Assembly: GCA_013396995.1 (NCBI GenBank)
Contig: VWZP01008271.1
Coordinates: 186,001-250,000, forward strand
Origin: Dicaeum eximium
Lineage: Eukaryota > Chordata > Aves > Passeriformes > Dicaeidae
Direction: 5' to 3'
DNA length: 64,000 nt
A program made the translations under genes and the position numbers. The notes below the pieces were generated by a model. It had not been told where the DNA came from. It searched no databases and saw nothing but the letters and a program-made list of their open reading frames with translations. Below, one piece after another: positions 10,086 to 21,500 of the stretch (positions are counted from its first letter, which is position 1; each line of letters starts with the position of its first letter).

Positions 10086-13000
10086 GCCTGTGCAGTGACT
10101 GAAAACAGGAATGGAAATTTCGAAAGCAAGTCTATGAGGTCTGTAGTTGGATTGTTGTCCCAGTATATGATAAACAATGACATCCAAACTCCAGTAAGAC
10201 TGTCTGTGGCTTTGCAGGGAGATGAGTGCTCCTACCACCAGAAATGGTACTGGGTCCCACTGCCAGGGGATGCATTTGGTAGCAGAGGTTTGTGGACCTT
10301 AGGCTGAGCTGTGATTCTTAAGCAGATTTGTATTATGAAGCCAAATAATTGTGATCATAGCTAATGACATCTCTTTCTTGGATGTCCTGTTTGAGGGTGA
10401 TCTGTTTGAGAGGGACATGGGCATATGAGCTGCTTACTGACAAGCTGATTCCCAAGCCCGCCTTTTCTGCTTCCCTGGGCTGACACTTGGCACCCCATTA
10501 CCCAGCACTTGGTGCCCATGTAACATTGTCCAAGTCAGACACAATCAGAGGAAACATTCGAGGCATAATTCTCATCTCCTCCTGCTTTTTCACCTGAGGT
10601 ACAAGATGCAATCTGCATTTTATGACCAGCCAGCAGTCACTGGCCCACCTGCAAGTGCTGTTCACTACTTGGAAACTGTTCTAGATCTAGAATACAACTT
10701 TAAATGGAGAAATAAACGTGCTGCAAATTCAACAAACACTGTTGGCTATTGAGCAGCGTGCCCTGGGTCAGGGAAAGTTGAGGTTCACAATTCTGTTTCC
10801 TAAAACAGGCTCAATGAACAGAAAGAAAAATCTAATGCCAGATGTTTGCTCATTAAGGAAGTCTTGCCACTTTCCTCTCCTTCTTTTTGTTCATCTGGAA
10901 GGGATGCAAGTCTCACTTGGGGCCTCTACGGGGCATTTCTCAGGAGGAGGAAGCCCCCCCCCACTTCTGCATTGCAGTTTAACTCATGTAAACACAGACC
11001 CAGCACGGCTGACCCCAGGAAGTGTCTGTGCAACCAAGGGTTATTTTGGCAAGCTCAATGTGGATTTTTTACATGCCTGAAATTCACCTGATCTATCCAA
11101 TGTGGGTCAGATGGGTGGCAGAGAACTTGCTAACAACCAATCTGTAAATATGGCTGCAGGGCTCTGCCTGATTCTGTACTTTGGTGTCTTGGGTTTGCTA
11201 GAACATAATCTAAGTGAATGAATTACTGACACAAAAAAGCGTTGCAAAAAAAAATCACCTAAACTTTGCTCGAAAATTGAATTCACCTGATGCAAATGCA
11301 ATTCGCTCTGAAATAATCCACATTTTCTGACCTTTGAAAACAGAGAATTTATTTTAAAATTTCATTTCTGTATAGACTGGAGAGTAGGCAAATGCTAACT
11401 CATATAAGTTTTGCTGAATCCATGTCAATTTGAGACAATAATATTATCCATAGGTAAAGGTGCACAAGAAGAACAAGAAAGGGCTTTTTAATAATACCGA
11501 AAAAGAGAAAAAAGAGATAGAGAAGAGGGAAGTCTTCTATCCACCTTCTTAAGACAGCAGAACTGGGAAGGTAAAAACCCAATAATTTAAGATAGTTCCA
11601 TCTTCCTGTTTGTATTCCTAAGCAGTAATAAAATTACTGACACAGCCCAAGAACACATGTTTTGAGGTAAAAGCATAAACATATTGGTGGGTGATATTTG
11701 TATAGGCTTGTTATTTATTAGAACAGTACACCGTGTATGGGTAGAAGATAACCCTAGCTTCTCTCTGAGTCTCCCTCCTACTCACCTGGGTAAGTCTTAT
11801 GGGAATGTTTTATGAAATAATAACATGAAATAAGGATTGTTTTTTCACAGTACCCATATTTTGTGAGCTGTTTGTTAGCTAGTCAGTGCTGGCCTTTAGG
11901 ATGAAATGTCAGTTTATGCAATGCTACACAATACTACAGTATGGAGTAGTCACAAACTCTGTACAGGGCTGAGCTGGGCTCTGCCACAGACTGTGTGTTG
12001 TAGGGGAGCACATGTCACTGCAGTGCATCTGATAGCCTCAGCTGTAAGGAAAGATGGCACTTCCTCTTCCTGAGTCTTTATTCAGAGTGCATTTGTTGTG
12101 TGAGAGGGACTGTGCAGCTGCTTGCTGCACATTTCTCTGGGCCCCAGCTCTAAGTGTCTCCCTCAGCTGCACTGCCTTGAGATGGTACTTTAATACCAAC
12201 ACTTTGGTGAGAACAGCAGCTCTCTCACCTCAGGAATGGGGTGTGCAGGTGTAAGTTCTTCTTTCAGATCTCCTCTGAAAGGGAATAAATTGGAGCAATT
12301 ATATCAAGTCTCCCTGCTTCTCTTTCTAACACGTACTCTCTCTCTGCTGTGCATCGTTAGACACTCCAGACATCTTATACAGCCCCTGTATCTCAACACT
12401 CCTGAGATCTCTCATCCAGCTAACAAGCAAATTACCCGTGACAGTCCTGGCCAAACTATTGATAAAAGTTCTGAGACACAATGACACCCTCACTCTTTCT
12501 TTCTCTCTTGTAAAATCAATCAGACTTACACTTTAAATAGGCAAGTGGCCTAAAAGAGAAATTTTCTCAGACTGTCAGGGTCCTGGGAAGAGGAGCTGAG
12601 GAGCCTCTTTCTGCTTGTCATTTATTGTTGAAAGAAAGTGAGTTACATTGGAATTATAAATCTTCAAATAGAGAGAAATATTTGTAAATAATTCCTAAAA
12701 GACTGGCAGTCTTCTTATTCTCCTGGCTGTGTTTCACATCCTAGATTTTCTTAAGTCACACCTTTCTGATTTTGCTAAGGTGACAAGTCATTGTTAGAAG
12801 GTGTTAAACTCAGTAAGTGGAGTATATGAGATGACTGATATAATTAAGCATCATGTTTTGGAGGGCCTGAGGAATTAGAAAAAGCTCTCAGTTTGCGGAA
12901 ACCCATCGCTAACTGAGCCACAGGTTAAAAAGCTGCTAATAACCCTCTAAAGATGGTTACACTAAACTGTTACCTCTCCAATCTGCAGGATACTTGTTGG

Positions 13001-13353
13001 CATGCCATATAAATTCTTTTCTCCAGAACCCAATTCTAAAATACCCAGTTTTGCAGTATTTCACAGAGCTTCCTCTGCAAGGGGTTCATCTGCCTCAAGA
13101 GCTTTACAAAATTAATAAACTTCTGCAGGTAAATTATCATCGTTTGTTCTGCTATTCAGTGTCTTTTCCAGTGTTTGCTCATTTATCTGCCAGTTTGCAA
13201 AAAGTTTGCTAGAGGTTTCCCACACAGAGGTGCAAATTAAATGAAGTTTGTTTGTAGAGGTTAATCGATTTTTAGTCAGAATTTCCAGTACAAGACATTT
13301 GAGGATATTGAGCCAGGCCCCCATTTTATGTGACATTATTATATATTTATGAA

Positions 13354-13354
13354 N
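13354..13354. other. Single undetermined base (N)
   Basis: An N lies about 20 bases upstream of the first recognisable CR1 sequence. The gap may hide part of the 5' boundary of that copy. Confidence 0.95.
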
Positions 13355-13374
13355 TGTAAGATGCAGATGGCAAT

Positions 13375-13560
13375 TATTCTGCTCTACTTGGCACTGGTGC
13401 AACCTCAGCTGAAGTACTGCATCCAGATTTGGGCACTGCATTTTATGATAACTGCAACAAGATGATAAGGGGTTTAAAAAACATGAACCTTTGAGAAAGG
13501 TCAAGAGAACTGGGGTTGTTTAGTCTAGGAAGTGAAGAGAAAGAAGATGTTAACACTTTG
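13375..13560 (+). mobile_element. Old CR1 LINE fragment, plus strand
   Basis: Recognisable CR1 words appear in the sense direction. They are a CTGCTCTACTTGGCACTGGTG-type opening, then CTGAAGTACTGCATCCAG and TTTGGGCACTGCA, and later GAGAACTGGGGTTGTTTAGTCT. This corresponds to the region just past the reverse-transcriptase core, running toward the 3' end. Compared with the consensus I remember, about 60-70 bases between the 'gggcac' and 'gagaactggggttg' words are collapsed or lost, and the copy fades out before its 3' tail. It is much more decayed than its minus-strand neighbour and so probably older. It has no coding capacity. Confidence 0.75.
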
Positions 13561-13633
13561 CAGGCACATAAAATTTATTCTAAAGAAGGCAGAAAGCAGT
13601 TTTACCCTATTCCACAAAGGGTAGGACATGAAG

Positions 13634-14720
13634 CCATAGAATTATAGAATTCTTTATATTCTAAAAGGCCTCTAGGACCATTGACTCCAGCCGTTACCCA
13701 GCACTGCCAAGTCCACTACTAAAGCATGGGGCAAGTGCTAGATCTACATGTCTTCTAAATGGCTCCAGGGATTGTGACTCCACCACACTACTGGACAGCT
13801 TGGCCCAATGTTCAACAACCCTTTTGATGAAGGGATCTTTCTGAATATCCAGTCTAAACATCTCCAGGTGCAGCTTGTGGCTATTTCCTCTTAACCTATC
13901 ACTGGTCGACTGGAAGAAGAGCCCAACCCCCACCTGGCCACAGCCTCCTTTCAGGCAGCTGTAGAGAGTGATAAGGTCACCCCTGAGCCTCCTTTTCTCC
14001 AGGATAAACACCCCCAGCTCCCTCAGCTGCTCCTCACAGGACTTGTGCTCCAGGCCCTGCCCCAGCTCCATCGCCCTTCTCTGGACTCACTCCAGCCCCT
14101 CAGTGTCTTTCCTGCACTGAGGGCCCAGAACTGGGCACAGCACTCGAGCTGTGGCCTCAGCAGTGCCCAGCACAGGGGGACAATCCCTGCCCTGGCCCTG
14201 CTGGCCACACCATTGCTGATCCAGGCCAGGCTGCCATTGGCCTTCTTGGCCACCTGGGCACAGCCTGGCTCATGGTCAGCTGCTCTCAACCAGCATCTTC
14301 CCTCACTGGCTCACACACCAGCTGCATGAGGAAGTTGTTTTCCACACACTCCAGAAACTTCCTCAGCTGTTTCCTCCCCACTATGCTGAATTTCCAGCAG
14401 AAAATTGTGTGCTGAGTTGAAGACCTCCCACAAGAATGAGGACCAGTGATTGTGAGACTTCTTGCAGCTGTTTATAGAATATTTCATCTNCTCAACCAGC
14501 ATCTTCCCTCACTGGCTCACACACCAGCTGCATGAGGAAGTTGTTTTCCACACACTCCAGAAACTTCCTCAGCTGTTTCCTCCCCACTATGCTGAATTTC
14601 CAGCAGAAAATTGTGTGCTGAGTTGAAGACCTCCCACAAGAATGAGGACCAGTGATTGTGAGACTTCTTGCAGCTGTTTATAGAATATTTCATCTGCCTC
14701 TTCAAGTAATTGCTTAATTC
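13634..14720 (-). mobile_element. CR1 LINE with internal deletion, minus strand
   Basis: The 3' end is at the left: on the minus strand it finishes with two ATTCTAT(G) repeats (13634-13652). Moving right come the CR1 3' UTR, then well-preserved 3' ORF2 sequence to about 14290 (complements of 'gaggctcaggggtgacctta', 'ggagctgagggtgtttat' and 'gtggccaagaaggccaatgg'). At about 14290-14297 the match jumps to a far more 5' part of ORF2, the C-terminal edge of the endonuclease region. There the minus strand can be read as KFLECVENNFLMQLVCEP (about 14300-14363). The linker and most of the reverse transcriptase are therefore missing. The right boundary is approximate. The 190-codon minus-strand frame covering this part is out of register with the CR1 frame, so it is not functional. 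A 205-bp segment is duplicated around an N (separate entry). Confidence 0.85.
14285..14695. repeat. Exact 205-bp direct duplication around a single N
   Basis: Positions 14285-14489 and 14491-14695 appear identical base for base, and the only thing between them is the N at 14490. The duplicated segment is internal CR1 sequence. Removing one copy and the N gives an uninterrupted CR1 alignment across both junctions. The simplest reading is that two contigs sharing a 205-bp end were joined with a placeholder N instead of being merged. A genuine recent tandem duplication would not explain the N exactly at the junction. Confidence 0.93.
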
Positions 14721-16000
14721 ACCACTAAATTTAGAGTAAATCTTAGGAAAAATAGTCTGATTGCAAATGCAGTGTAACACTGGACTCAACTTTTCAGAAG
14801 CATGGAGTTCTCCTGTAAAGGAAATTTTTAAGAACATGTCAGGCAAAAATCTGGGACATGTCATGCAGTCTGTGATGTAATCCTGCTCCCCTGACCCAGG
14901 GGAATAACCTGCTGATGTTTCTTGCAGCTCCCCATTTCTAGAATGCAGTGGTTCTGAGAGCGTAGGCAAGAAACAGGCGTAGAAAGAAAAGGAAGTGGGA
15001 CTACAACACAACTGTTTACCTGCACACCTTGGCTTTGTGTGTGAAACCTTCAGTTCTGTGAGAATCGTGGTAAAATCCCTCAAGTCCAAAATACTCTGGA
15101 TGGCATGTGACCCTTAACTTGGATCTCAAACATAGCAAATGCTACTGAATATCCCTTTTTGGGCTTCTCACTGAGCCCCATCATTTGTGAATGATTGTAT
15201 TAGAAATATGCCTCGACTATCTCTAAAACACTTTTGTTTCTTTTTCTACCAAAAAAAGAGATTCCACTACATTGTTTTCTGTGCTTCTCAAAAGGCTAAT
15301 TGTCTTAATGGTTGGAAATCTGCATTTTATTCCTGTATATCCAGCTTTATCTGACCTCTACTCAACCTCATTAAGGTTGCTTCTGCCAGCAGATGTTACT
15401 CGTATTTAGACACTTAAAGAAGGTCAGGTTACCACATGGCATGCTGATCAATAAGCTGAACAAAACTTGTGCAGCTCTTCTGTCATGGTAAGGCTGTTTT
15501 TCTATTTCTTTAAGGACTCTCAGTGTTCACATGTGACCAGCAAAGTCTGATACACATATGTGCATAAAGCCACAACCACAAAAATGGAGCAAGCAAAATG
15601 GGCTGGTGTGTGACCTGTTATCATGTAGACACTTAGACCTGTATGTGCCATCACCCAAACTGAAATGTAAAAGCAAAATACCCAGTGTAAGTAGCTTGCT
15701 AGTACAATCTCACCAACCACATAAATGGTCTCTTTCTGTTTTTCTCTTATGCATGCACACATCTACATTCATTTTGGTTACAGACACGAAGTTGAAATAG
15801 TGATTCCCCCTAGTCAGACCACACAGATACGAATATTTGTTTATACCCATAATTAAGTGGTCCAAGTTACAGACATGCTGAATGTTTGCTCCTTCAAGTA
15901 AAACAAGAATGGGTATTTGGGATTGCTGAAAATCAAACTACTCTATTAAGTTTATCAGATTTGGTTTGAGAGATGAACTTTAAGGACACAGAAGCTCTGT
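14721..16000. other. Anonymous non-coding DNA
   Basis: No further CR1 sequence could be followed with confidence beyond about 14720. An 80-codon minus-strand frame at 15520-15762 encodes a hydrophobic peptide, but it has no splice sites and no family resemblance. The stretch ends at the sharp left edge of the TATATC array. Confidence 0.55.
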
Positions 16001-16717
16001 TATATATATCTATCTATATCTATATCTATATCTATATCTATATCTATATCTATATCTATATCTATATCTATATATCTATATCTATATCTATATCTATATC
16101 TATATCTATATCTATATCTATATATCTATATCTATATCTATATCTATATCTATATCTATATCTATATCTATATATCTATATCTATATCTATATCTATATC
16201 TATATCTATATCTATATCTATATATCTATATCTATATCTATATCTATATCTATATCTATATCTATATCTATATATCTATATCTATATCTATATCTATATC
16301 TATATCTATATCTATATCTATATATCTATATCTATATCTATATCTATATCTATATCTATATCTATATCTATATATCTATATCTATATCTATATCTATATC
16401 TATATCTATATCTATATCTATATATCTATATCTATATCTATATCTATATCTATATCTATATCTATATCTATATATCTATATCTATATCTATATCTATATC
16501 TATATCTATATCTATATCTATATATCTATATCTATATCTATATCTATATCTATATCTATATCTATATCTATATATCTATATCTATATCTATATCTATATC
16601 TATATCTATATCTATATCTATATATCTATATCTATATCTATATCTATATCTATATCTATATCTATATCTATATATCTATATCTATATCTATATCTATATC
16701 TATATCTATATCTATCT
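16001..16717. repeat. Nested TATATC tandem array with 50-bp higher-order unit
   Basis: About 717 bp are built almost only from the hexamer TATATC. After an irregular start (16001-16014) and nine hexamers, an octamer TATATATC appears at 16069-16076. It recurs at exactly 50-bp steps, 13 times in all, with the last at 16669-16676. Each interval is seven hexamers plus one octamer (42 + 8 = 50), so a two-level repeat exists: a 6-bp unit inside a 50-bp unit. I found no substitution in any of the 12 complete 50-bp units. The right edge decays through TATCTCC. Because 50 is not a multiple of 3, every frame cycles through Ile-Tyr, Ser-Ile and Tyr-Leu dipeptides. The resulting 302-codon open frame is an artefact of a stop-free repeat, not a gene. 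Confidence 0.97.
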
Positions 16718-19700
16718 CCTTTCAGGACAAAATAAAAGTTCTAACCAGTCTGTTTTACTCAGAAGCTGTTTTTCTCATGTACATTCAGATAGATATCCAA
16801 ACTAAAAGCTTTCTTTCCTGTCCTTGCCAGCAAATCCTAACCCAGAAGAACCCCTTTAATAAGGATCACAAGGCACTTTAGTGTCTTTGCTGATTAAGAC
16901 CCTGGACAGAGGGTGAGGTGACTAACTAAGGCTGTTGCTGGGAGTAATTTTCCTGCTGACCCTTGTCCATTGTCTAGGAAATTAAATGAGACCACTACAG
17001 CATTTTAGGAAATCTGATAAGATGCTATTAGACAATCATGCCTTTCAGTATCTAGGATCAGCCTTTGCCAGATTTGAGCTAATCATCTAGAGTCGGACTT
17101 GGGCAGATCCTTTATTTGGAATGGGTTTTGTCAGAGTGGGCATTTTTGACTTGGTCCCTGGTTTCTCATCTGAGTTAACTCATCTGGTCTAACTGAATGG
17201 CAGATAATCTGCAAGCACTTTAAATGAAAGGAAAAATGTTGTTGGATGTATTATTAATGCAATATGTTTCTTCTCTTTTACTGGATAAATACAACTTTTA
17301 GAGTAAATTCCTGGTTCTATAAACACACTCAACTCTGTACTCAGATTTGGCTTTGCTCACATACTCTGTAGATGTAGCCTAGGCATCCTTTGCTCTGGGG
17401 AACATTTACTAGAGTTGATGTATTCATTAGAGTATTTGTATGTGGCAAATGAGATGGAGTTGAAGGGAAGAGAATTTACTTCAAAAATGCAAGGAAAGTG
17501 TCCACCACAGCAGCCCTTCTATATACAGCTATGTGTTATTTCCAGAACTTCTGCTATAGGCACTGAATCCTTCTGCTGAGCCTTCAGTAACTTTCACAAA
17601 ACAAAGTTCTTAACTGTTGACTTCACCACCAGTGCTAGGTCCAAGTATTGAGTATCAGTCATTAAGTACTAGTTACACAGAAAATTTGGGCATGCCTCAA
17701 ACTGTCAAGTCTACTTGTGCAAACTCAATATTTATATTAATTGAGGTGAGAAGTGATTCAGAGTCAGACAACTGCTGTTTCCTTTGTTTGGATCTGATTG
17801 GCAGCACTAGATTATGCTGTGCAGTAACTGTCAAGGCGAGATAGGACACGTATCAGCCCTTCATCTTTGAAATGTTTGATGAGAGCTTTCATGCTATAAG
17901 CCTGTTTCACACTGCTCGAGATGGCTTTTTTTAAAAAATTAAAAAATAGCATTAAATGGATGTAAAAGCTTTTATTTTTTGAAAAAAATATTACCAATTA
18001 ATTTAACAGTTCTAATATATATATGTCTGAGACCTACATTTCTTTGAACTTTTGCTGCTTCAATCCAGGGGCTGAGATTCCTTCAATCTCTCTATAATAT
18101 ACAAGTGCAGCTACCATGTCCACAAGACAGGGATCTTCAAGTGAAATCAATGACACTCTAGAGCCCTGATTAGCCACATGCACCATGTACTGCAGATAGA
18201 AACAAGGCTAGTTAGGCATGAGTCACAAAGTAGAAAGGTTGGTAATTATTTACAGTGCGATCATAGAAATTACTATAAAAGGATAGGGATGTCATGAGGA
18301 AAAACTGAGCCCGAAGCCTTTTTTCCATTTACATTCATTTGAATCAGCCTAGAATCAATAGAATTCTGTCCAAAGGACAAGGTGTGCTATGTCAGGTGGT
18401 AATTATGCCTTGGTGCTGTTCTTATTATTTACACCTTTAGGCATGTGTGCCAAGAAGCTTCAAATCACAGTACACCTGGTAATCTCTTCATTCACAATAA
18501 AGCAGCCCAGAAGATGGTCACTAATTCTGAAAGAGTTGCTGAACACCATTGCTTGCTTGCTGTTTGAGGGATTATTAATATATTACATCCTTTACAAGTG
18601 AAAGTGAACTCTTAATTGTATAGAACAGGAAAAGTAAGAGATGGGACTTCTAACGACTCAATAAGAAAAACACCCAGAAGTCAATGTTTTATGGCTGTCA
18701 AGCCTTTTACTTCATTAGGCTTCTTTTAAAAATTTATTTTGCTTTTCTCCTGAGTAACAGGGCTGATATTACATCTAGGCTGGGACCTTCATAAGAGACT
18801 TCAAGAACAGAAAGAAGACAGGCTTGCAATAAAAGACCACATTCAAGGAATATAATTTGTCAGTGGAAGAAAAAAGGCAAGTTGAAGAGTGCTACTAATG
18901 ACCTAGGTATCTCATTCAACCACAGGATCAGTGTCTACACACTCAGCAAACTTGGCTTGAATTTTACTTCAACGTTTCACATTATAGATGCTAGATGTTA
19001 CTCTAGCCAAGCTAGGTAGCTCATCCTCTGTCTAAAATCAATCTTCATATTTCTCAGAGGTTTCTAATATTTCTAGTTCTGTTTTTCTGTGCCTGATAAG
19101 GTTTTTAAGTAAATAGTTGAAACTTAGGTCAAAAGAACAAAGGCTCATATAATGTGGCATTTAGTAAGAAATAACTTATTTTGCTGGGGAAAAAAACAGA
19201 CACAAAAGTTAAGGGAAACAAAGGATGATTCATGTTTTCTCGCAAACGTTTCACTGGGAATATCACTAGGACCATCCAAAAGAAGTCCAACAAATTCCTG
19301 ATATCTTTAATAGATTCCCCCCTTACTCTGCAATCAAAAGACTTTACATAATTAGTGGCTGCTGTGGATGAATTGTCCCCAAGAAAACAGATGGGTCAGA
19401 AAATTGCTCTATCCACTGCTAGTGGGTTCATGGGCATGTTAAGGGTGGGGTTGGTCCAGCAGAGGGAATACAAAAGCCCTGCTTGCTTTTGTTTCTAAGG
19501 TAACCTCCACTCATGTGTGTCATCACATACTTTTGCACAGGGGCTTTAAGAATTTCTGCCTTGAGGCTAAGGGGTGAGTATTGTTTTCCAAGTTGCAGAT
19601 ATGAGAAGGATGGTTCGTTTAAGCATATAATGGTCAGTGCAGTATGCTGTGCTTTACAGCCTAGTACTCTTAAAACCAGGTGAGTACTCCCCAGGACTTT

Positions 19701-21239
19701 TTTCATTCTATTTTGCAGATGCTATGTTAATTCTCCTTGATTTTTGATTTTTTTTCCTTTTTTTNACAAGCGAGAAAGATGGATGCTAACTTGGGAAGAT
19801 AATTGCAAGCTCACCTGGAAACAAATTGTCTGACAGTGTTTGTGCTCTGATCAAGCTGTCTTTACAGTCATGTTTTGCACAGAGACGGGCCTATTCAGCA
19901 GAGAATTAGAGGAGCCTGAGGCCCTTGGTATCTTGCAAAACAAGACAAAACTGATGTATTCTCAAAGCATACATCAGCTTTCATGTGTAACTCAGTGAAT
20001 TTTCTTGGTTTTCTTATTTTGGAAGAATTATCATTTCTGCATTTGTGAAATCCCAGTTCTTGTCAGAATAACATATCCCATAATCTATTCTAATTGATCT
20101 TACTAATTCACCTAGCCATCCCAACTGCTTTGCTGTTGTTACCTAGCTTCACAGGCTTGCTGTGAAGACATTTCACAGAACAGAAGACATTGGGGTCCTG
20201 TGAGCCAACTTACTCTTTTTATTTTTAAACTTTATTTGAATAAAATTCTCAAATACTTCTAGTTTATATGTGCTGGGAATAAAGGCTGCATAAATGTGGA
20301 ACAAGGACTGTGGGTACTGACCAGTACAAAGAAAAAACCAAAGAGTGATAGGCATTTACAAGCATTTAAACCTGTTTGTTGCACTCAAAAAGACCATTTT
20401 CTTTTTATATAAGTTTCTCTTACAAATTGCTTTAGCAGCTGGAGAAACCTGCACAACTGATATTATGCTCTGCTGTTGCTGGTGCTACCTCTGCAAAAGT
20501 ACCCTGTGCTGTGTGCCTTGTCTCTGCAGGAGTGCAGAAAAAGTGGAAGTCCTAAATAAGTTAAATGCTCTAACTACCCTTAGCACTGTGAGGTGCCTTC
20601 TGTCTGCAGCCTCTCCACTGGGCTTGGCAGAGCCTGGTCTGCCCTTGCCAGGCTGAACCTGGCCCTGCACTGCTGCACAAGCCTTATGTGAAGTCCCCTT
20701 TGCATTTCCACAGAGCTGTAAAAGTAGTCGTACGTGACTCAGAGATGCTTTATGATTTTTCTGGGGTGTGAAATGTTTCTGACTTCCAGAGAAACCTCTA
20801 CCTGTGCAACCCTCTGGATGAGCCAGACTAATGCCTTTTGTTCCTGAGAAAATGTTCAAGGACAAAGGGGTGTTGAAGGCAATGTGTTGCTCATGTAACT
20901 TTTTGTCTCCGCTAATGTCAACTTTGTATTCATTATAATCAGTCAGTGTGAAGGTCTGTGTTGATATGTATCAGAGAGATAGCTTATTCCACGCCTCTGT
21001 CCCACTGGCTTCCAAATCACTTTCCTTGTAATCACATTTGAAAGGGCGATCATTTTTGCCTTGGATTAGTCTAAAAGCCTTTCTGTCATTAACCCATTTT
21101 TGCTCCTGTGCCCTAGGCAGTCTGAGATGAAAAGGTAGTGGATGTTTCCTTTGGTTGGTTTGTTTTGTGCTTTTTGCAGCACCTTCCTCAGGAGGAGGGG
21201 GACATCTCAAACACAGGCAGAGCCAGTGCCTCTGTCCCC
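16718..21239. other. Anonymous AT-rich non-coding DNA
   Basis: No gene or recognisable mobile element was found. A single N lies at 19765 at the end of a T-rich run. A GC-richer patch lies at about 20450-20690 with overlapping open frames on both strands. The segment 20990-21120 has a fairly complex, non-repetitive composition that might be conserved, but nothing identifies it. Confidence 0.55.
19765..19765. other. Single undetermined base (N)
   Basis: The N sits directly after a T-rich stretch (about 19741-19764), where short-read assembly commonly fails. Confidence 0.95.
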
Positions 21240-21500
21240 ATCTAGAAGCACACTCCTAGTCTTGGCATCGTTCATTTTCAATTCAGCCTAATGTGTTGTC
21301 AGCCAAAGTGGATTGCATCAAATGTGCGAACGATTTTAAATGAAAATGGGCAAATTATGGCAGAGTCTTCCCAAGTGTGGGTTGATATAACCAACTACTA
21401 AAAAATAGAGAGAAAGAGACAGCTGGTGAGAAGGGAAATATTAAACCCGAGGGCAAAAGGAAGTATTTGTTAGAGTGGAGAGAACAGTGGTTTAGTCATC
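21240..21500. promoter_or_regulatory. Candidate conserved non-coding element
   Basis: This segment has high sequence complexity, AT-rich homeodomain-like words (for example CATTTTCAATTCA near 21271 and TTTTAAATGAAAATGG near 21334), isolated CpGs retained at about 21328-21332, and no repeat signature. The texture resembles vertebrate conserved enhancers. The call rests on that impression alone, with no alignment, so it is a candidate only. No open frame of note crosses it. Confidence 0.25.

Larger units (their letters stand above)
9311..13374. other. Anonymous non-coding DNA
   Basis: Apart from a possible MIR-like remnant near 9.93-10.09 kb, nothing was recognised. A purine-rich strip lies at about 11500-11532. 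A short segment at 13028-13128 has an AG-ended pyrimidine tract before it, a GTAAAT after it and an open frame of about 33 codons. It resembles nothing known and such chance exons are common. A single N is at 13354. Confidence 0.5.

Noticed and set aside
13028..13128. 101-bp exon-like segment with AG acceptor and GTAAAT donor
   Set aside because: The encoded peptide resembles nothing known, the donor is weak, and segments like this are expected several times by chance in 64 kb.
14517..15089. 190-codon minus-strand open frame
   Set aside because: Its C-terminal third is CR1 endonuclease-region sequence read in the wrong frame, and the rest has no resemblance to a protein.
16001..16717. CRISPR-like or satellite-with-spacers reading of the 50-bp period
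   Set aside because: The interval between octamers is itself pure TATATC hexamers, not unique spacers, and the setting is vertebrate. It is a nested simple repeat.
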